NCBI RefSeq assembly: GCF_026340655.1 | Contig: NZ_JAPEOZ010000001.1 | Location: 868,001-932,000, forward strand | DNA: 64,000 nucleotides | Source of the DNA: Streptomyces sp. NBC_01275 | GTDB taxonomy: Bacteria; Actinomycetota; Actinomycetes; Streptomycetales; Streptomycetaceae | Direction: 5' to 3' | Shown here: positions 26,082-35,146 of the stretch, in pieces | Numbering within the stretch: position 1 is the stretch's first letter | Layout of the letters: each line of letters starts with the position of its first letter | Translations under genes and position numbers: made by a program | The notes under the pieces: model-generated | The model's database searches: none | What the model was told of the DNA's origin: nothing | Seen by the model: the letters and a program-made list of their open reading frames with translations, nothing else

Positions 26082-26723
26082 TCACTGCGCCGGTGCGCCG
26101 AGGAGGTACAGGCAGGCGACGCCCACGAGCTCGTCGGTGAGCTGACGCCACGTCAGCGGCCGGTCGGACTCGAACAGTTCGCCGTACAGCACGCGGTTCT
26201 GACAGGCCCCGTAGATCAACCGGTAGACGACGTCCAGGCGCAACTCCGGCTCCGGCGCGTCGATCATCGGCACGATCGGCTCCAAGAACTGCCGGAAGAC
26301 ACGGTTGGCGTCCATGGCAGCCTCGGACCCGACCCGAGCCACGGCGGCATCGGTGGCGCCCGCGGCCAGAAAGACGCGCATCAGACGCTCGTGCGCTTGA
26401 TACGTCTCGGTGAGCCCAGTGACCGCCGAGGCGACCAGCGCGGTCGGATCCGTTCGCAGCGGAGCGAAGCGGTGAATGATGTCGGCGCGAAACTGGTCGA
26501 TCATGTCGTGTTGCAGCGCCGCGAGCAGGCGGTCCTTGTCGCCGAACCGCCGATACACACTGCCCACCGAGACGCCCGCCCGAGAAGCGACGGCCGCGAT
26601 GGTGAGCGCCTCGGTGCCGCCCTCCTCGAGGAGGGCCGTACCCGCCTCCAGGATCCGCTGCCGGGTCAGTCGGCTGCGCGCCTGCTGCGCCGGGGGCAGA
26701 TCGAGTGTCGGTTCGGTACTCAC
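26082..26723 (-). CDS. TetR-family transcriptional regulator (module B)
   Basis: A 213-residue regulator with the HTH at about residues 18-64 (RQRILEAGTALLEEGGTEAL, AAVASRAGVSVGSVYRRFGD). The GTG at 26723 is chosen because the upstream frame is unlike the family. It is divergent from the Rieske B operon (277 bp away) and upstream of HbpS copy 2. A shared ATGCGAATG(C/T)GA motif in both control regions suggests it governs both. Confidence 0.9.
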   Translation of the reverse strand: MSTEPTLDLPPAQQARSRLTRQRILEAGTALLEEGGTEALTIAAVASRAGVSVGSVYRRFGDKDRLLAALQHDMIDQFRADIIHRFAPLRTDPTALVASAVTGLTETYQAHERLMRVFLAAGATDAAVARVGSEAAMDANRVFRQFLEPIVPMIDAPEPELRLDVVYRLIYGACQNRVLYGELFESDRPLTWRQLTDELVGVACLYLLGAPAQ

Positions 26724-26879
26724 CGCCCCAGCGTAAAGGCAGCCAGGGGCCATACGCCTCGGGCATGGACGGCACCGCGCCCGACCGGCCCGCGACCGAG
26801 GCCGCCATCGGGCCATTCCTCCCGGTCCGAGGGGGCACCGGGAGCACCCGAACGTGCCTCTTGACGCACGGTGAAGTGA

Positions 26880-26896
26880 AATGCGAATGTGAATTA
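26880..26896 (+). promoter_or_regulatory. Candidate TetR box before Rieske operon B
   Basis: AATGCG-AATGTG-AATTAA is a run of three AATNNG-like hexamers about 110 bp before the oxygenase start. A TTGACG hexamer at 26861-26866 could be the -35 element of the same promoter, which would place the box over the core promoter. Confidence 0.45.
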
Positions 26897-27000
26897 ACAA
26901 TCCTATTCGAGGTCGCACATGGCGGTGCTCTCGCAGGTGATCTCCCCCTGCCCTGCGCGCGCCACCGGCTGTGCGCCCGAGCCGCACGGGAGACAGCACG

Positions 27001-28287
27001 ATGACCACCACTTCAGAGGTCGACACCGGCACGGCCTACGGCCGCCCGAAGCCCTCGTACAACGCCCGCCTGCGAGAGGTGGGGCCCGGTACACCCATGG
27101 GTGAGGCGCTGCGTCGCTACTGGCACCCGATCGCCAGCTCCGAAACGCTGATCGCCGGCGCCCTGCCGCAGAAGACCCGCGTACTGGGCGAGGATCTGGT
27201 CGTGTTCCGGGACGGGCAGGGCAATCCCGGTGTCGTGATCGAGCGCTGCACACACCGCGGCGCCAGCCTCTTCTACGGGCGCGTCGAGGACGACGGCATC
27301 CGCTGCTGTTACCACGGCTGGAAGTTCGACGTCCAGGGCCGCTGCATCGAGCAGGCGTGCGAGCCGGGCCTGGGGCGCAGGCGCGACGCCGCCCGTCAGC
27401 CGTGGTACCCCGTCGCCGAGCGCTACGGCCTGGTCTTCGTCTACATGGGCCCGCCCGAGCTCAAGCCCGAACTCCCCCGCTATGACGCGCTGGAGAGCCC
27501 CGCGGAGGACGAGAAGTACTTCGCCAGCTGGCCGGTCCCGCACGCCGCGGTCCTCGGCATGCCGGCGGACTTCAGCTGGCTCAACATCTACGAGAACTCC
27601 GCCGACCCGACGCACGTCACCTGGCTCCACTCCACGCACAGCGGGTACCAGATGCTGGGCGCCGGCGCCTTCGGCTACCCCGAGAACTTCTTCGACCCGG
27701 CCACCATCGCCGAGCGCCTGACGTACGAGCGCACCGACCACGGTCTGAAGTACACCCAGCGGTTCGAGATGGAGGGCGAGGACGGCGAGGTCACCGAGTA
27801 CGGCTTCGCGGTCGATCAACACCTGCCCAACGTCTTCGGCCTGCCGGACTACGTGAAGCCCACGCCCGACGGGCGGGCAGACCAGTTGCTGTGGGTCGTG
27901 CCCTCCGACGACACCAGCCACCGGGTCTTCTTCTCGATCCGCACGAACGATCCCGAACGCATGGTCCGCTTCGTGATCGGCATCACGCAGAACGGGAAGC
28001 AGAACCACGAGCTGACCGACGAGGAGCGCCAGAGGTTCCCGGGTGACACGGAGGCCCAGGGCTCGCAGGGCGCGATCACCCTGGACTCCGAGGAGACCCT
28101 GGCCACCGGCGACCGCGGCGTCGTCATGCTGCGTCGCATGCTTCTCGCGATGGCCGACGACGTCGAGGCCGGGCGCGACCCGATCAACATCGTCCGCGAC
28201 GCGTCGGAGGTCCACCGCGTCGAGACCGGCCTCTTCACCCTCGGCAGGCGCCCGGCGGGCGACGACGCCACGGCCGCCGCAGTCTGA
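27001..28287 (+). CDS. Rieske non-heme iron oxygenase B
   Basis: A 428-residue paralogue of the oxygenase at 11557-12855. Rieske ligands are Cys83, His85 (CTHRG), Cys102 and His105 (CCYHGW); the iron site is DPTHVTWLH. The two proteins share long blocks (GVGPGxPMGEALRR-like start, FYGRV, ACEP, YMGPPELKP) but differ in the catalytic domain, so they probably act on different aromatic substrates. The ATG at 27001 follows GGGAGAC. It leads a plus-strand operon reaching the dioxygenase at 34151. Confidence 0.93.
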   Translation: MTTTSEVDTGTAYGRPKPSYNARLREVGPGTPMGEALRRYWHPIASSETLIAGALPQKTRVLGEDLVVFRDGQGNPGVVIERCTHRGASLFYGRVEDDGIRCCYHGWKFDVQGRCIEQACEPGLGRRRDAARQPWYPVAERYGLVFVYMGPPELKPELPRYDALESPAEDEKYFASWPVPHAAVLGMPADFSWLNIYENSADPTHVTWLHSTHSGYQMLGAGAFGYPENFFDPATIAERLTYERTDHGLKYTQRFEMEGEDGEVTEYGFAVDQHLPNVFGLPDYVKPTPDGRADQLLWVVPSDDTSHRVFFSIRTNDPERMVRFVIGITQNGKQNHELTDEERQRFPGDTEAQGSQGAITLDSEETLATGDRGVVMLRRMLLAMADDVEAGRDPINIVRDASEVHRVETGLFTLGRRPAGDDATAAAV

Positions 28288-28296
28288 GCGAGAACG

Positions 28297-29259
28297 ATGA
28301 ACAACGAGTGGTTCGACACCATCGTGGTCGCCCGGCGCGACGCGACCAGCCGGATCGTGGTGCTCGACCTGGTCAGGCCCGACAACGGCGAGCTCCCGGA
28401 GTTCGCCGCCGGCGCCCACGTCGACGTCCTCGTGGACGGTGCGGCCGGGCTGGTCCGTCAGTACTCCCTGTGCGGGCCGCCGCAGGACCGCACTCGATAC
28501 CGGCTGGCCGTGCTGGCCGAGGCGGCGTCGCGCGGCGGCTCGCTGGGGATGCACCGGCTCCGCGAGGGCGACAGGTTGCAGATCTCGCGTCCGCGCAACA
28601 GGTTCGGGGTCTCGGACGAGGCACGTCGCCATCTGCTGGTGGCCGGCGGCATCGGCGTCACTCCCCTGCTGGCGATGGCGCACGCGCTCGAAGCCAAGGG
28701 CGCGGAGCACGAGTTGCACTACTGCGCCCGGAGCCGGGCGGATTCGGCGTTCGTCGAGGAGTTGGAGAACAACCCCCGTGTGCAGCTCCACTTCGACGAC
28801 GGCCCGGACGACCAGCGCTTCAGCGTCGCCGGCGCCATCGGCCCGCCCGACCCCGAGGCGGCGATCTACGTCTGCGGTCCCGGGGGCTTCATGGACTTCG
28901 TGATCTCCTCCGCACGTGGAGCGGGATGGCCCGCCGAAGCGATCCACAAGGAGCGCTTCGCACCCGTGGAGGACACCGCCGCGCACACGGCGGGCGGGAC
29001 CTTCACTGTGCGGCTCGCCAAGTCCGGGAACGAGTACGAGATCAAGGACGGCGAGAGCGTCCTCGACGTCCTGCTCGCGGCCGGCGTCGACGCCCCCTAC
29101 TCCTGCCAGCAGGGAATCTGCGGCGAGTGCATCGTGCGCGTGCTCGCCGGAGAGCCCGACCACCGCGACGACATCCTGACTGATCGTGAGCGCGCCGACG
29201 GCATGTTCACCACGTGCTCCTCGCGAGCACACTCACCGATTCTGGAGTTGGACCTATGA
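28297..29259 (+). CDS. Rieske oxygenase reductase B
   Basis: A 320-residue FMN/NADH/2Fe-2S reductase, paralogue of the module A reductase. Visible are RQYSLCGPP (flavin), LLVAGGIGVTPLLAMA and YVCGPGGFMD (NAD), and the ferredoxin cysteines in YSCQQGICGEC with a last Cys in FTTCSSR. It starts 9 bp after the oxygenase and overlaps the NTF2-like gene as ATGA. Confidence 0.93.
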   Translation: MNNEWFDTIVVARRDATSRIVVLDLVRPDNGELPEFAAGAHVDVLVDGAAGLVRQYSLCGPPQDRTRYRLAVLAEAASRGGSLGMHRLREGDRLQISRPRNRFGVSDEARRHLLVAGGIGVTPLLAMAHALEAKGAEHELHYCARSRADSAFVEELENNPRVQLHFDDGPDDQRFSVAGAIGPPDPEAAIYVCGPGGFMDFVISSARGAGWPAEAIHKERFAPVEDTAAHTAGGTFTVRLAKSGNEYEIKDGESVLDVLLAAGVDAPYSCQQGICGECIVRVLAGEPDHRDDILTDRERADGMFTTCSSRAHSPILELDL

Positions 29260-29672
29260 CGACAACCGCATCCACCGCAACCACCGCAACCACCGGGACC
29301 ATCGAGGCGATCGAGCAGGCAGAGGCCGCGTGGCTCGTGGCTCTCACCGAGAGCGAAGAAGCGATCGCCTCTCTCATGCTGGAGGACAGCCGGGCCGTCC
29401 ACGGCCCCGTCGGAAAGATCGACGACGGCAGGACCTTCGCCCATTTCACCTGGACCCGCCGCCGCCACGTTTTCGCCAAGGCCGAGGAGCTCAGCATCAC
29501 GGTGCGTGGCACCACGGCGATCACCACGTGTCTCCAGGAGATGCACATCATCTTCGACGAGAGCCTCCCGCCGTTCCCGGTCCAGGAGACGGTGACGCGC
29601 GTCTGGGAGGAGACCTCGGAGGGCTGGCGCCTGGCGCACCTGCACCAGTCCAAGCGGATGCCGCCGGTCTGA
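29256..29672 (+). CDS. NTF2/SnoaL-like protein B
   Basis: A 138-residue paralogue of the protein at 10144-10587: EQAEAAWLVALT, RAVHGPVGKIDDG, TCLQEMHI, TRVWEE and a final LAHLHQSKRMPPV. The start at 29256 overlaps the reductase stop (ATGA). The gene order oxygenase-reductase-NTF2 is identical in both modules, which argues for a functional partnership with the oxygenase system. Confidence 0.87.
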   Translation: MTTTASTATTATTGTIEAIEQAEAAWLVALTESEEAIASLMLEDSRAVHGPVGKIDDGRTFAHFTWTRRRHVFAKAEELSITVRGTTAITTCLQEMHIIFDESLPPFPVQETVTRVWEETSEGWRLAHLHQSKRMPPV

Positions 29673-29816
29673 GGCCCGGGAAGGCCGACATCGTCCCCCC
29701 CCCACTCCGCTGTTCGATGAACGGACAAGAGGCTTCAGCGCGGGCCGTCGGCCCCAGAGAGTTCAACACGAAGAGTTCGCGCGGCGATCGCCGCTGTCGT
29801 GAAGGTGAGGCAACAC

Positions 29817-31307
29817 ATGTCAGCCACTGAGACCGAGGCACCCACGTCCGGTGCGGTCCGGACCAGCGATCTCCTCATCGCGGGCGAGCACGTCTCGGCC
29901 AGGGACGGCCGCTATTTCGAGACGACCGAGGCCCTGACCGGTGAACCGATCGCGCGGGTCGCGGCGGCCTCCGTCGAGGACGTCAACCTCGCCGTGGACG
30001 CGGCGGCGGCCGCCCTTCCGAAGTGGTCGAGCCTCCCGCCGGCCGCACGCCGGTCGGTTCTGGAGCGTGCGGCCGTCCTGCTGGGCGAGCGCACCGACGA
30101 GATCGTGGCCACGATGAGCCGCGAGATGGGTGCCACTCTCCCCTGGTGCGGCTTCAACGTGCATGTCGCGAAGGGCATGTTCGTCGAGGCGGCCGCCCAG
30201 GCGTACGCGGCCGTCGGCGAGGTCATCCCGTCGGACGTGCCCGGCCTCACCGCTCTCGGCGTACGTCAGCCGGTCGGCGTCGTCGTCGGCATCGCACCGT
30301 GGAACGCACCGCTGATCCTCGGCGTACGCGCCATCGTGTGGCCGCTGGTGTGGGGCAACACCGTGGTCCTGAAGTCCTCCGAGCAGACGCCGCTCACCCA
30401 GGCCGCCATCGTGCAGGTACTGCACGATGCCGGCGTGCCCGCCGGAGCGGTCAACCTCATCAGCAACGCGCCCCAGGACGGCCCGAGCGTCGTCGAAGCG
30501 CTGATCGCCCACCCGGCCGTGACGCGCGTGAACTTCACCGGATCCAGCAGGGTCGGCCGCATCATCGGCGAGCTCGGCGGTCGCCACCTGACCCGCGTGG
30601 TCCTCGAACTCGGTGGCAAGGCGCCCTTCCTGGTGCTTCCCGACGCCGATCTGGAGGAGGCCGCCGCCGCGGCCAGCTTCGGCGCCTTCATGAACCAGGG
30701 CGAGATCTGTATGTCGACCGAGCGCGTCATCGTCGACAGAACTGTCGCCGACGAGCTTTCCTCCCGCCTGGCCGAGCGTGCCGCCAAGCTGGTCGTCGGG
30801 CCGCCGAGCGATCCCGCCTCACAGATCGGTCCGCTGGTCCACGCCGCCGCCCGAGACCACGTGATCGCGCTGATCGAGGACGCCCGTGACAAGGGTGCTC
30901 AGGTCCTGACCGGTGGCACGGCCGACGGCCTGCTCGTGCAGCCCACCGTGCTGCGTGGTGTCACGCCGGACATGCGCATCTACAGCGAGGAGTCCTTCGG
31001 ACCGGTGGTCTCGATCATCGAGGTGGATTCGACCGACGAAGCCGTCGCGGTCGCCAACGACACCGAGTACGGACTCTCCGCAGCGGTCTTCGGCAAGGAC
31101 GCGGCCGCCGCGCTCGACGTGGCCCGCCGGATCAGATCCGGCATCTGCCACATCAACGGCGCCACTGTGCACGACGAACCCCAGATGCCCTTCGGCGGTG
31201 TCGGCGCCAGCGGCTGGGGCCGGTTCGGGTCCCGCGCCGCGCTCGAGGAGTTCACCGAGTTGCGCTGGATCACCATCCAGTCCGGATCCCGCCACTACCC
31301 CATCTGA
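29817..31307 (+). CDS. NAD(P)-dependent aldehyde dehydrogenase (vanillin/salicylaldehyde-type)
   Basis: A 496-residue ALDH. The cofactor/catalytic segments are APWNAPLILGVRA, the FTGSSRVGR turn, Glu in VVLELGGKAP, and the nucleophile Cys in NQGEICMSTERVIV. The GEICMSTERV form resembles aromatic aldehyde dehydrogenases such as vanillin and salicylaldehyde dehydrogenases. The ATG at 29817 follows GGTGAGG. In the island it may oxidise an aldehyde released from an aromatic side chain or O-demethylation. Confidence 0.92.
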   Translation: MSATETEAPTSGAVRTSDLLIAGEHVSARDGRYFETTEALTGEPIARVAAASVEDVNLAVDAAAAALPKWSSLPPAARRSVLERAAVLLGERTDEIVATMSREMGATLPWCGFNVHVAKGMFVEAAAQAYAAVGEVIPSDVPGLTALGVRQPVGVVVGIAPWNAPLILGVRAIVWPLVWGNTVVLKSSEQTPLTQAAIVQVLHDAGVPAGAVNLISNAPQDGPSVVEALIAHPAVTRVNFTGSSRVGRIIGELGGRHLTRVVLELGGKAPFLVLPDADLEEAAAAASFGAFMNQGEICMSTERVIVDRTVADELSSRLAERAAKLVVGPPSDPASQIGPLVHAAARDHVIALIEDARDKGAQVLTGGTADGLLVQPTVLRGVTPDMRIYSEESFGPVVSIIEVDSTDEAVAVANDTEYGLSAAVFGKDAAAALDVARRIRSGICHINGATVHDEPQMPFGGVGASGWGRFGSRAALEEFTELRWITIQSGSRHYPI

Positions 31308-31309
31308 CG

Positions 31310-31498
31310 ATGCGACGAGGTCGTACGGCGCACGTGACACGGCGTGCGCCGCGCCTCCGGTCCGTGCTCCCCTGGCTGTGGTGCCTTGCCGCAGCCTTCA
31401 GCCCGGCGGTGGGAGCGGCATGGCCGGCGGACACGCGGGAGACAGAGGCCTCTCAGCAACTCGACCGAGAGCTGGAGGAGTTCTTCCGGCCCCTCTGA
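31310..31498 (+). CDS. Small putative exported peptide (uncertain)
   Basis: A 62-codon frame starts 2 bp after the ALDH stop. It has a basic N-terminus (RRAPRLR), a hydrophobic run (SVLPWLWCLAAAFSPAVGAAW) of signal-like or membrane character shown here in part only, and an acidic tail. No family is recognised and the ribosome site is poor. It may be spurious. Confidence 0.25.
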   Translation: MRRGRTAHVTRRAPRLRSVLPWLWCLAAAFSPAVGAAWPADTRETEASQQLDRELEEFFRPL

Positions 31499-31543
31499 CG
31501 AAGCCCCTGTACCAGGGATCTTCACCTCTCCAAGGAGTCAACA

Positions 31544-32140
31544 ATGTCTCAGGCCGACCATGACCGCCACGAGATCCGCCGGCTCATCGAGAACTGGGCG
31601 CTGTGGCGCGACGCCGGGGACTGGGGCCGCTTCGCCACGGTCTGGCATCCGCGTGACGGCTGGATGAGCGCCACCTGGTTCCAGGGAAGTGCCACCGACT
31701 TCATCAAGGCCAGTCGCGAGGGCTTCGAGAACGGCGTCAGCATCCTCCACTTCCTGGGTGGCCACACCGCAGACGTCGGCGGCGACCGGGCCATCGCCCA
31801 GACGAAGATGACCATCAACCAGCGCGGGGGCATCGACGGCGTCGAGGTCGATGTCGTCTGCACCGGCCGCTTCTACGACTTCCTCTCCCGCCACGAGGGG
31901 CGCTGGACCCTCGTACGCCGGCAGCCGATCTACGAGAAGGACCGGCTCGACGTCGTAGATCCCGCCGCCTCACTGACGTTGGATCCCGAGCTGCTGGACC
32001 GGTTCCCGACCGGCTACCGGCATCTGGCCTATCTCCAGACCAAGGCGGGTTTCACGGTGAAGGACGGGCTTCCCGGCCTCACCGGCACAGCAGTCGAGCA
32101 GCTCTACTCGGAAGGCAAGCAATGGCTGGCGGGAGCCTGA
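31544..32140 (+). CDS. SnoaL-like polyketide cyclase/NTF2-superfamily protein
   Basis: A 198-residue SnoaL_4-type protein: RLIENWALWRDAGDWGRFAT, HPRDGWMSATWFQG, ILHFLGGHTADV and CTGRFYDFLSR. AAGGAG lies seven bases before the ATG. It differs from the three small NTF2-like paralogues in length and motifs. Its stop overlaps the maleylacetate reductase start as TGATG. Known relatives are isomerases, dehydratases or binding proteins; the substrate is unknown. Confidence 0.85.
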   Translation: MSQADHDRHEIRRLIENWALWRDAGDWGRFATVWHPRDGWMSATWFQGSATDFIKASREGFENGVSILHFLGGHTADVGGDRAIAQTKMTINQRGGIDGVEVDVVCTGRFYDFLSRHEGRWTLVRRQPIYEKDRLDVVDPAASLTLDPELLDRFPTGYRHLAYLQTKAGFTVKDGLPGLTGTAVEQLYSEGKQWLAGA

Positions 32141-33207
32141 TGAAGTTCACCCACGAAACCCTCCCCCAGCGGGTGGTGTTCGCGGCCGGAGAGTCGCCCG
32201 CCGCCGTGGCGGCGGAGGTCGAGGCGCTCGGCGGTTCCAAGGTCATGCTGATCGCGTCGGACCGCGAGAAGGAGCTGGCCGACCCGATCGCCAAGGAGAT
32301 CCCGGTCGTACTGCGTCACGAGGAGGTCGTGATGCACGTACCGGTCGAAGTCGCGGCACGAGCCCTCCAGGCCGCAGCCGGCGCGGGCGCGGACATCCTG
32401 GTCAGCGTCGGCGGCGGCTCGACCACGGGTCTGGCCAAGGCGGTGGCGCTGACCACCGGACTGCCGATCGTCGCGGTACCCACCACGTACGCCGGCTCGG
32501 AGGCGACCAACGTGTGGGGCCTGACCGAGGGTGAGACCAAGACCACCGGTGTGGACGGCAAGGTGTTGCCCGCGTCGGTCGTCTACGACGCCGGTCTGCT
32601 GACCACGCTGCCCGGCGAGATGACCGTGGCCAGCGGCCTGAACTCGATGGCGCACTGCGTGGACTCGATGTGGGCGCCGCGTACCGACCCGCTCGACCGC
32701 GCGATGGCGCAGGAGGGCATCCGCGCACTGGCGACCGGCCTGCCGGCGGTGGCCGACGACTCGACGAGCGTCGACGGCATCGAGCAGACGCTGTACGGCG
32801 CCTACCTCGCCGCGGTCGCGTTCGCCTCGGCCGGCTCCGGGATGCATCACAAGATCTGCCACGTCCTCGGCGGCATGTTCAACCTCCCGCACGCACAGAC
32901 CCACGCGGTCGTGCTGCCCTACGTGCTGGCCTTCAACGCCCCGCAGGCCCCCGAGGCGGAGGCGCGTATCGCCCAGGCCTTCGGCACGGTCTTCCCCACG
33001 GACGGGGCGAGCGCCGGCCTGGCCGCCCTGCGCCAGGTGCTGGACGCGCCGAGGGCGCTGCGCGACTACGGCATGCCCGAGGACGGCATCGCCAAGGCGC
33101 TGGGGCCGATCACACAGGCGATCCCGGCCGACAACCCGACCCCCGTCACCGACGAGAACCTGACCGCGCTGCTGAAGGCGGCGTGGGCCGGCGCCCCGAT
33201 CAACTGA
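32140..33207 (+). CDS. Maleylacetate reductase
   Basis: A 355-residue iron-containing alcohol dehydrogenase-fold enzyme. The NAD loop is [17 protein letters not shown], followed by [15 protein letters not shown], and metal-region histidines lie in [12 protein letters not shown] and [12 protein letters not shown]. These are hallmarks of maleylacetate reductases, which reduce maleylacetate to 3-oxoadipate. The ATG at 32140 follows GGGAG. It sits directly before the hydroxyquinol dioxygenase, the enzyme that supplies its substrate. Confidence 0.93.
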   Translation: MKFTHETLPQRVVFAAGESPAAVAAEVEALGGSKVMLIASDREKELADPIAKEIPVVLRHEEVVMHVPVEVAARALQAAAGAGADILVSVGGGSTTGLAKAVALTTGLPIVAVPTTYAGSEATNVWGLTEGETKTTGVDGKVLPASVVYDAGLLTTLPGEMTVASGLNSMAHCVDSMWAPRTDPLDRAMAQEGIRALATGLPAVADDSTSVDGIEQTLYGAYLAAVAFASAGSGMHHKICHVLGGMFNLPHAQTHAVVLPYVLAFNAPQAPEAEARIAQAFGTVFPTDGASAGLAALRQVLDAPRALRDYGMPEDGIAKALGPITQAIPADNPTPVTDENLTALLKAAWAGAPIN

Positions 33208-33218
33208 AGGAGGCCGTC

Positions 33219-34151
33219 ATGGCTACCTACGTCAATCCCGGCTCAGCCCAGGCCCACGGCACCGTCTACCGCGAGGTGTCGTCGGAGCAGCAGGCAGTCG
33301 AGCAGCAGCTCGTCGACAACGTCCTGGCCTCCTTCGACGCCTGCCAGGATCCGCGGCTGCAGGAACTCATGACCTCCCTGGTCGAGCACCTGCACTCCTT
33401 CATCCGCGAGGTCCGGCTGACCGAGGAGGAGTGGGGGACGGCGATCGGCTTCCTCACCAAGGCCGGCCACATCACCGACGAGGTCCGGCAGGAGTTCATC
33501 CTGCTGTCCGACACCCTCGGCGCGAGCATGCAGACGATCAACGTCAACAACCAGGCCTACAAGGGCGCCACCGAGGCGACCGTCTTCGGGCCGTTCTTCG
33601 TCGAGGACGCCCCGGCGATCGAGCTCGGCGACGACCTGGCCTTCGGCGCCCCCGGTGAGCCCTGTTGGGTCGAGGGCACCGTCACCGACACCGACGGCAT
33701 CCCGCTCGCCGGCGCGCGGATCGAGGTCTGGGAGGCCGACGAGGACGGGCTCTACGACGTGCAGTACCAGGCCGACAAGCGGGCCGGCCGGGCGCACCTC
33801 CTCTCCTCGGCCGACGGCAGCTACCGCTTCTGGGGCCTCACCCCGACGCCGTACCCCATCCCGAACGACGGACCCGTCGGCAATATGCTCGACGCGGTCG
33901 GCCGCTCACCGCTGCGCGCCGCCCATCTGCACTTCATGGTGTCCCACGAGGGCGCGCGCACCCTGGTGACGCACATCTTCCCCGAGGGCGACCCGATCGG
34001 CCGCAAGGACACCGTCTTCGGCGTGAAGGACTCCCTGATCAAGCGGTTCGAGCAGCAGCCCACCGGCACGCCCACGCCCGACGGCCGCGTCATCGACGGC
34101 ACGTGGAGCCGGGTGCGCTTCGACATCGTGCTCGCCCCCAAGGGCGTATGA
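33219..34151 (+). CDS. Hydroxyquinol 1,2-dioxygenase (intradiol)
   Basis: A 310-residue intradiol dioxygenase. An N-terminal helical dimer domain (about residues 25-110, [18 protein letters not shown]) precedes the catalytic beta domain ([33 protein letters not shown]). The Fe(III) ligands are Tyr in GLYDVQY, Tyr in [12 protein letters not shown], and two His in [10 protein letters not shown]. The LYDVQYQ and PIPNDGPVG forms favour hydroxyquinol over catechol. AAGGAGG precedes the ATG. It opens 1,2,4-trihydroxybenzene to maleylacetate. Confidence 0.93.
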   Translation: MATYVNPGSAQAHGTVYREVSSEQQAVEQQLVDNVLASFDACQDPRLQELMTSLVEHLHSFIREVRLTEEEWGTAIGFLTKAGHITDEVRQEFILLSDTLGASMQTINVNNQAYKGATEATVFGPFFVEDAPAIELGDDLAFGAPGEPCWVEGTVTDTDGIPLAGARIEVWEADEDGLYDVQYQADKRAGRAHLLSSADGSYRFWGLTPTPYPIPNDGPVGNMLDAVGRSPLRAAHLHFMVSHEGARTLVTHIFPEGDPIGRKDTVFGVKDSLIKRFEQQPTGTPTPDGRVIDGTWSRVRFDIVLAPKGV

Positions 34152-34156
34152 CCTGC

Positions 34157-34336
34157 CTACCAACGCTTCGCGTCTCCCAGGGCCAGCAGGCCGGCCACCA
34201 CCAGGCCGGCCAGGGCCTCCGCCCTGGCGAGACGGTCCGTCTGTGACAGGTGCTCGGGGCGGCCCAGGCGCCGGGCGAAAGTCTCCTGCACCAGTCCTGC
34301 CACGGGAGCGATGACGGCGAAGAGCAGGACGTCCAT
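34157..34336 (-). CDS. Small putative membrane protein (uncertain)
   Basis: A 59-codon frame with two hydrophobic stretches (MDVLLFAVIAPVAGLVQET; ALAGLVVAGLLALGDAKRW) around a charged middle (SQTDRLARAEA). It converges on the dioxygenase with a 5-bp gap. The ribosome site is weak and no family is recognised, but the composition is protein-like. Confidence 0.4.
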   Translation of the reverse strand: MDVLLFAVIAPVAGLVQETFARRLGRPEHLSQTDRLARAEALAGLVVAGLLALGDAKRW

Positions 34337-34486
34337 TCCCCATCGCCCCCGCCACAGGCCCCACCCATGCCCCCGACCAGGCTTGCCGAGGCGGCCCTTA
34401 CACCCGACGAGTCCACCCTCTGGACCGGCCCGACCACCGGCAAGAGCCATCCCACGCGCGGGAAGGTCACCATCCAACGACGGCGA

Positions 34487-34518
34487 AACGCTGCGGACGA
34501 CCGGTCGTCCGCAGCGTT
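34487..34518. terminator. Perfect 32-bp palindrome, bidirectional terminator
   Basis: AACGCTGCGGACGACC at 34487-34502 is followed immediately by its exact complement to 34518. It lies 20 bp past the VOC gene stop (minus) and also faces the module B operon. It would form a strong stem in RNA from either strand. A dimeric-protein operator is an alternative. Confidence 0.7.
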
Positions 34519-34538
34519 CGTCCGGCCTTCGACAGGAG

Positions 34539-35087
34539 TCAGGCCGGCAGCAACTCCGCGAAGTCGCGCAGAGGTCGCGACCCGTCCCAGTCGACTGATG
34601 CCCGCCAGACGCCTGTGAAGATCTCTCGCGTGATCTCGCTGTCCTGGACGAGCTCGATCATCCCCGGGGCAACTTCACCGGCTTCCAGGAAGTAGACATC
34701 CCCGCCTGGGGTCAGATCGTGAAAACGCACCGACGCTCCGCTCGCCTCACGACGTTCGACCTCTTCCCTGACGTTCGGCACAGCCTTGGCGACGTGGTGG
34801 AAGCCGTAGCCGTGGCGTTCGTAGGCGTCCTTGTAGATGGAAGGCTCGTCGTCGAGGGTCTGGATGAGCTCGACCATCGTGTGCCCCGAGAAGGCGAGGG
34901 CGAGGGCGAACTCGGCCTTCCCCGGCTCACCACGGTAGGTGGAGCCCTCGCCGCCGATCCTCTCGTTCACGAACCAGGGCCCGACGCCGAGTTCATCGGT
35001 CCACCAGCGCATCCCGTCAGCGAGGTCGGGGACCGTGTACGCGACCTGGATGATGGCGTCGGTCGGCTGGCCGAAGGGAAACTCCAT
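34539..35087 (-). CDS. VOC-superfamily (glyoxalase/dioxygenase-fold) protein
   Basis: A 182-residue vicinal-oxygen-chelate protein: QVAYTVPDLADGMRWWTDEL, a GPWFVNER strand, HTMVELIQTLDDEPSIY and GYGFHHVAKAV with the candidate metal-ligand His. The family contains isomerases, lyases and extradiol-like enzymes. It is last in the ThDP-SDR-VOC operon and 59 bp after the SDR. The reaction is unknown. Confidence 0.85.
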   Translation of the reverse strand: MEFPFGQPTDAIIQVAYTVPDLADGMRWWTDELGVGPWFVNERIGGEGSTYRGEPGKAEFALALAFSGHTMVELIQTLDDEPSIYKDAYERHGYGFHHVAKAVPNVREEVERREASGASVRFHDLTPGGDVYFLEAGEVAPGMIELVQDSEITREIFTGVWRASVDWDGSRPLRDFAELLPA

Positions 35088-35146
35088 GGTGGTTGTCCTC
35101 GCTCGGGTCCTGGGGCGCGACTGGTGATCGACGGCGCCCGTCGCCT

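Noticed and set aside
27013-29232. A 739-codon minus-strand frame opposite Rieske oxygenase and reductase B
   Set aside because: It is antisense to two clearly conserved genes, with no ribosome site or family motif.
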